Origin: Gracilaria gracilis
Taxonomy: Eukaryota; Rhodophyta; Florideophyceae; Gracilariales; Gracilariaceae
Direction of reading: 5' to 3'
Length of the DNA: 64,000 nucleotides
Assembly: GCA_030374805.1 (NCBI GenBank)
Contig: JARGSG010000001.1
Location: forward strand, 620,001 to 684,000
How positions within the stretch are numbered: the first letter of the stretch is position 1; each line of letters begins with the position of its first letter. Position numbers and translations under genes: made by a program. The notes under the pieces are model-generated. The model did not search any database, was not told the origin of the DNA, and worked only from the letters and a program-made list of their open reading frames with translations. Positions 61,258 through 64,000 of the stretch are shown in pieces.

Positions 61258-62030
61258 CCTTCCTCATGTCTTCCATTCCTCTCTACCACTTAAAATGCGT
61301 TAAAACATTCCAGTAGTAACACCTCCCCTACCTCCCTTTCCCTTCTCTCTCTTTCTTTCACTGCCTTCCCAGACCAAGCCGGCATTCCTCCCACAAAGTA
61401 TGAAGTAACCCCTTCCCTTCCTAAACCCTTCCTCTCTCTTTTGCAGACCTGCACAATATCCTCATACACTTTGTTAGCCCATCAAGTCCCTATCATTCAA
61501 TTCAGCAGCCCGATACCGCTCTAATCTTTCATACTCTCCAACACCAACTTTTTCCCCCATCCCTCTTCCGCAGTGCCCTCCAGTTCTGTCCTCCATCTTC
61601 ATTTCACTTCTCCTGCTCTGTTCATCTCCTCCATCTCTTACTTAATACTTCAGTCCCGCGCTCACAACATCACAATACTGTATCATAATCTAATCTTCCT
61701 CTTCATCATATCCAACACTCTTCATCCGCTGCAGTTCTAGCCTCACTAAACCCCAAGTAGTACCAGCTTCGTCTTCAAACGCCCCGATCTTCAAACCATC
61801 CGCAGTAGGTTTTTCTAACAGATTCTTGCTCTCCAGTTCAAATCGACAAAACTCCATCCGGAACAGACCCCATTTACGCGAACGTTTTACCTTCTTCTTT
61901 TTCCATGTTTCTAACTCCCTCATAGCTCTCTAATCGTTCCGTTTTCCTATTTTCCACCGCTTTACTGGAACGCTACTTATCCCAACATCCCTTTGCCAGT
62001 CCTGCATCCCCTCGAGTCGTCCCATAAAAA
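61258..62030. other. Pyrimidine-rich region, one short minus frame
   Basis: The plus strand is C/T-rich (CCTCCCTTTCCCTTCTCTC at about 61331). A minus-strand frame of 77 codons at 61923-61690 (KPTADGLKIGAFEDEAGTTW) ends in an acidic tail; it is unrecognised and may be part of the broken Sel1 gene or chance. Confidence 0.35.
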
Positions 62031-62244
62031 CATCCCATAGCCGCTACTGGCGGCGTGAAGTGGGGCGCCAGTCAATGCATCCCATAGACGCCAGTGGCGG
62101 CGTGAAGTGGCGCGCCAGTCAATGCATCCCATAGCCGCTCGGCGTGAAGTGGCGCGCCAGTCAATGCATCCCATAGCCGCTCGGCGTGAAGTGGCGGCCC
62201 GCCACGCCACGCCAATTCACGCCGGCACTGGCGGCAATGGGATG
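62031..62244. repeat. Short tandem repeat ending in a fold-back
   Basis: Units starting CATCCCATAG at 62031, 62078, 62125 and 62167 (47, 47 and 42 bases) contain GGCGTGAAGTGGCGCGCCAG. After the last unit the sequence turns back: GCCACGCCAATTCACGCC and CAATGGGATGC (to 62244) are complements of GGCGTGAAGTGGC and GCATCCCAT(A). The last unit can therefore fold into a long hairpin. Confidence 0.75.
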
Positions 62245-63100
62245 CTTTGACCCATACAGTCGGCATTCGGAAATGGGGATACCGAAGGTCTTTCGCGACC
62301 TTTGTCAGGATGATGAGTGCGTGACGCGTCATGCAGTCACGCACTCGGGAAGGTTCTTCAGTCTGCGGGCACCACTCTGTGCCGTGTGTAGCTGCAATAC
62401 GCTCAGATTTTTGTATTGTGGCACTAGTGAATTTAGCGGTTCTCATGGCAGGTAATGATAGGCATGTGAATTTGTACAGCGTTTTAAACGAATGGGAACA
62501 TGCATGTGTATCAAAGTGTATTTAAATGAAACAAAACTGAGCGACGCGCTAAAACGGCGCCAAGGGATAGATATGTTTTTGCACTTGTGCTCGCGAAAGG
62601 GCAGTGCGACGGTGCGGCCAGAATCTCGTTAAAGAGCAAATGGGCGGTGCAAAGGATTGATTTCTACACTACCCTGTAGCACGCAGCGACAAGAAATCAG
62701 AGTGGTGATCAGTCCGCTATCAAACAGGCCGCACATCGATGACATCACAACAAGGACGTTTCGTTGCGAGTCGCTGCATGCGATGTTTGTACAAGCTTCG
62801 GTTGCTGCGGCGCTTGCTCCCAGCGCGCTCATGTGCTCCGAAATGACCCCTGACACCTGAGAGAGCGTGCGGCAGTTGGCAACGAGAGCGAGGAAAAAAA
62901 CACGCCGGCGAAAGAGTGCTTTTATTGCGTATCTACGTAGCACAGGTGCACTGTAACGGCGGGAGCACTTTTCCAAAATGAGACCAAAATGCATTTGAAT
63001 ATGTACGCAGCTTTCCGATATGTAACTTATCTACAGTACACACTGTAGATTCTAAAGTAAAACGCTAACCCTTACCTCTCGAGTGGCGCAGATCTGAAGT
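62245..63100. other. Intergenic, no gene seen
   Basis: A minus-strand frame of 121 codons (62994-62629) has no recognisable domain and unremarkable composition. Nothing else is supported. Confidence 0.4.
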
Positions 63101-64000
63101 TTACATCGAATCCAGCGTGCGGACGCGAGTGACAAATCGTTTAAATATGGATCGGTGCGTAGCCTCGTAGCGCTGAAAGAAGTACCACACCTTGGGTCGT
63201 TCCAACCAAAACATGTGCGAAGCGAGCCATTTGTCTCGTTCCTTCGTCTGCTGCTTGCCATCCAACGCCCCATCCGCGCTGCCCGCCGTGCTTCCAATCC
63301 ATCGAATGATGGAAGCCATCAGTTCGGGGAAGTGCTCGCTCTTCCTCAGCTGCTCGATCAGCTCACATTCCGTGCTCAGCTTCACTTGCTCCCCGTGGTA
63401 GCTTTCGATAAACGACGGAAGAACACTCTCACACCCCCGGAAATACGTCATCAGGTTCTCTGCAAACGAATGCACGTTCTTGCAGATGAGGCACAGCGCG
63501 CGCGCAGGCGGTAGAGACTCGAATTCCTCCACATAACTGGTGATCTCCTCCATCTTAAGGCACAGCCACTCCCTAGAAGCGCGCAACGGACGCAGTCGTT
63601 TCTTGAGTATGTCACTGCGACCATCCACCTGACAAATGTTTTGTATCATGGGCTGCAACAAGTTTTTGTGATACGTGATATACTCTGTCCAAAGAAGAAA
63701 GAAGAAGCGCCACCACTGCCGAAAGTTGTGCATGTCGCGAAGACTAAGCGACAAAAAGTTGGCCCGAATCACGGAGATAATCTGAAAGGTGTCCACCAAC
63801 TCACAGCGGATGGTGTTGTGCACGATGAGCAAAATGTCGGCCGCATACGTGCCTTGTTGGCCGTATGGAGCAAGCGTGATGACAGGATTGGTTCTGGTGG
63901 CTTCATCATCGTCGAGAAAGAGACGAAACTCGCGCGCATCCGCTCCATCGATGGCGCGGAAAATGGGGCGTGACAGCTGCGACGACGGTGAACCCTTCTG
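63101..64000 (-). CDS. Unrecognised protein, C-terminal part (runs off right edge)
   Basis: The minus-strand frame is open from the window edge to TGA at 63101-63103, about 299 residues, so the start lies outside. The sequence is mixed helical and well balanced, typical of a real globular protein. A segment near the left part reads RQWWRFFFLLWTEYITYHKN, aromatic-rich, followed by charged helices (EWLCLKMEEITSYVEEFESL). Cys/His residues are scattered (RALCLICKNVHSFAENL) without a clear zinc-finger spacing. The C-terminus is basic and helical (THRSIFKRFVTRVRTLDSM). I do not recognise a family, and no neighbour context helps. A gene is likely given the length without stops and no reverse-strand alternative of similar quality. 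Confidence 0.65.
   Translation of the reverse strand, partial: QKGSPSSQLSRPIFRAIDGADAREFRLFLDDDEATRTNPVITLAPYGQQGTYAADILLIVHNTIRCELVDTFQIISVIRANFLSLSLRDMHNFRQWWRFFFLLWTEYITYHKNLLQPMIQNICQVDGRSDILKKRLRPLRASREWLCLKMEEITSYVEEFESLPPARALCLICKNVHSFAENLMTYFRGCESVLPSFIESYHGEQVKLSTECELIEQLRKSEHFPELMASIIRWIGSTAGSADGALDGKQQTKERDKWLASHMFWLERPKVWYFFQRYEATHRSIFKRFVTRVRTLDSM

Overview
The window is nuclear DNA of a eukaryote, most likely a florideophyte red alga of the Chondrus type. The host genes are compact and nearly intronless: a U3 snoRNP WD40 protein, an AGC kinase, a short-chain dehydrogenase, a B-box/CCT protein of the CONSTANS class, the proteasome beta-2 subunit, COG4 and a PPR-like protein. B-box plus CCT points to Archaeplastida. 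Sparse, short introns in blocks of genes separated by nested chromovirus-type LTR retrotransposons fit red algae. The species call is inference.

Positions 1-30640 are mobile DNA. A left-edge fragment of a CENP-B/pogo-type transposase is followed by a second, complete pogo-like DNA transposon (1079-30637). It has 22-bp terminal inverted repeats and flanking TA dinucleotides. Three LTR insertions split it, each with an intact 5-bp target duplication: an inverted solo LTR (1697-2491, ATTTA), element A (3390-17293, GAAGG) and inverted element C (17787-29783, AAGAA). The transposase reading frame is in phase across all three gaps. Without the inserts the transposon is about 2.85 kb with one frame of about 650 codons. 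Element A itself carries a truncated third retroelement, B, fused to A's 3' LTR. A and C are Ty3/gypsy chromoviruses (gag, protease, RT, RNase H, integrase, chromodomain) with several stop codons. C also has a long decayed antisense frame between pol and its 3' LTR.

Positions 32111-46863 are a host gene block: UTP13/TBL3 (-), AGC kinase (+), SDR (-), B-box/CCT (-), PSMB7 (+, three exons) and COG4 (-). UTP13 and the kinase are divergent; PSMB7 and COG4 are convergent. These genes serve ribosome assembly, signalling, metabolism, transcription, protein degradation and Golgi traffic, with no sign of a shared pathway.

Positions 47000-64000 alternate relics and host genes. There is a decayed PIF/Harbinger transposon with two convergent genes, a GC-rich degenerate repeat, a PPR-like gene, and an array of hairpins repeated at exactly 109 bp. 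A frameshifted tyrosine recombinase follows, divergent from a GCR1_C-like DNA-binding protein, with a near-perfect palindrome between them (Crypton-like). After that come a RING-finger gene with an internal stop, a broken Sel1-repeat gene, a fold-back repeat, and an unrecognised gene running off the right edge.
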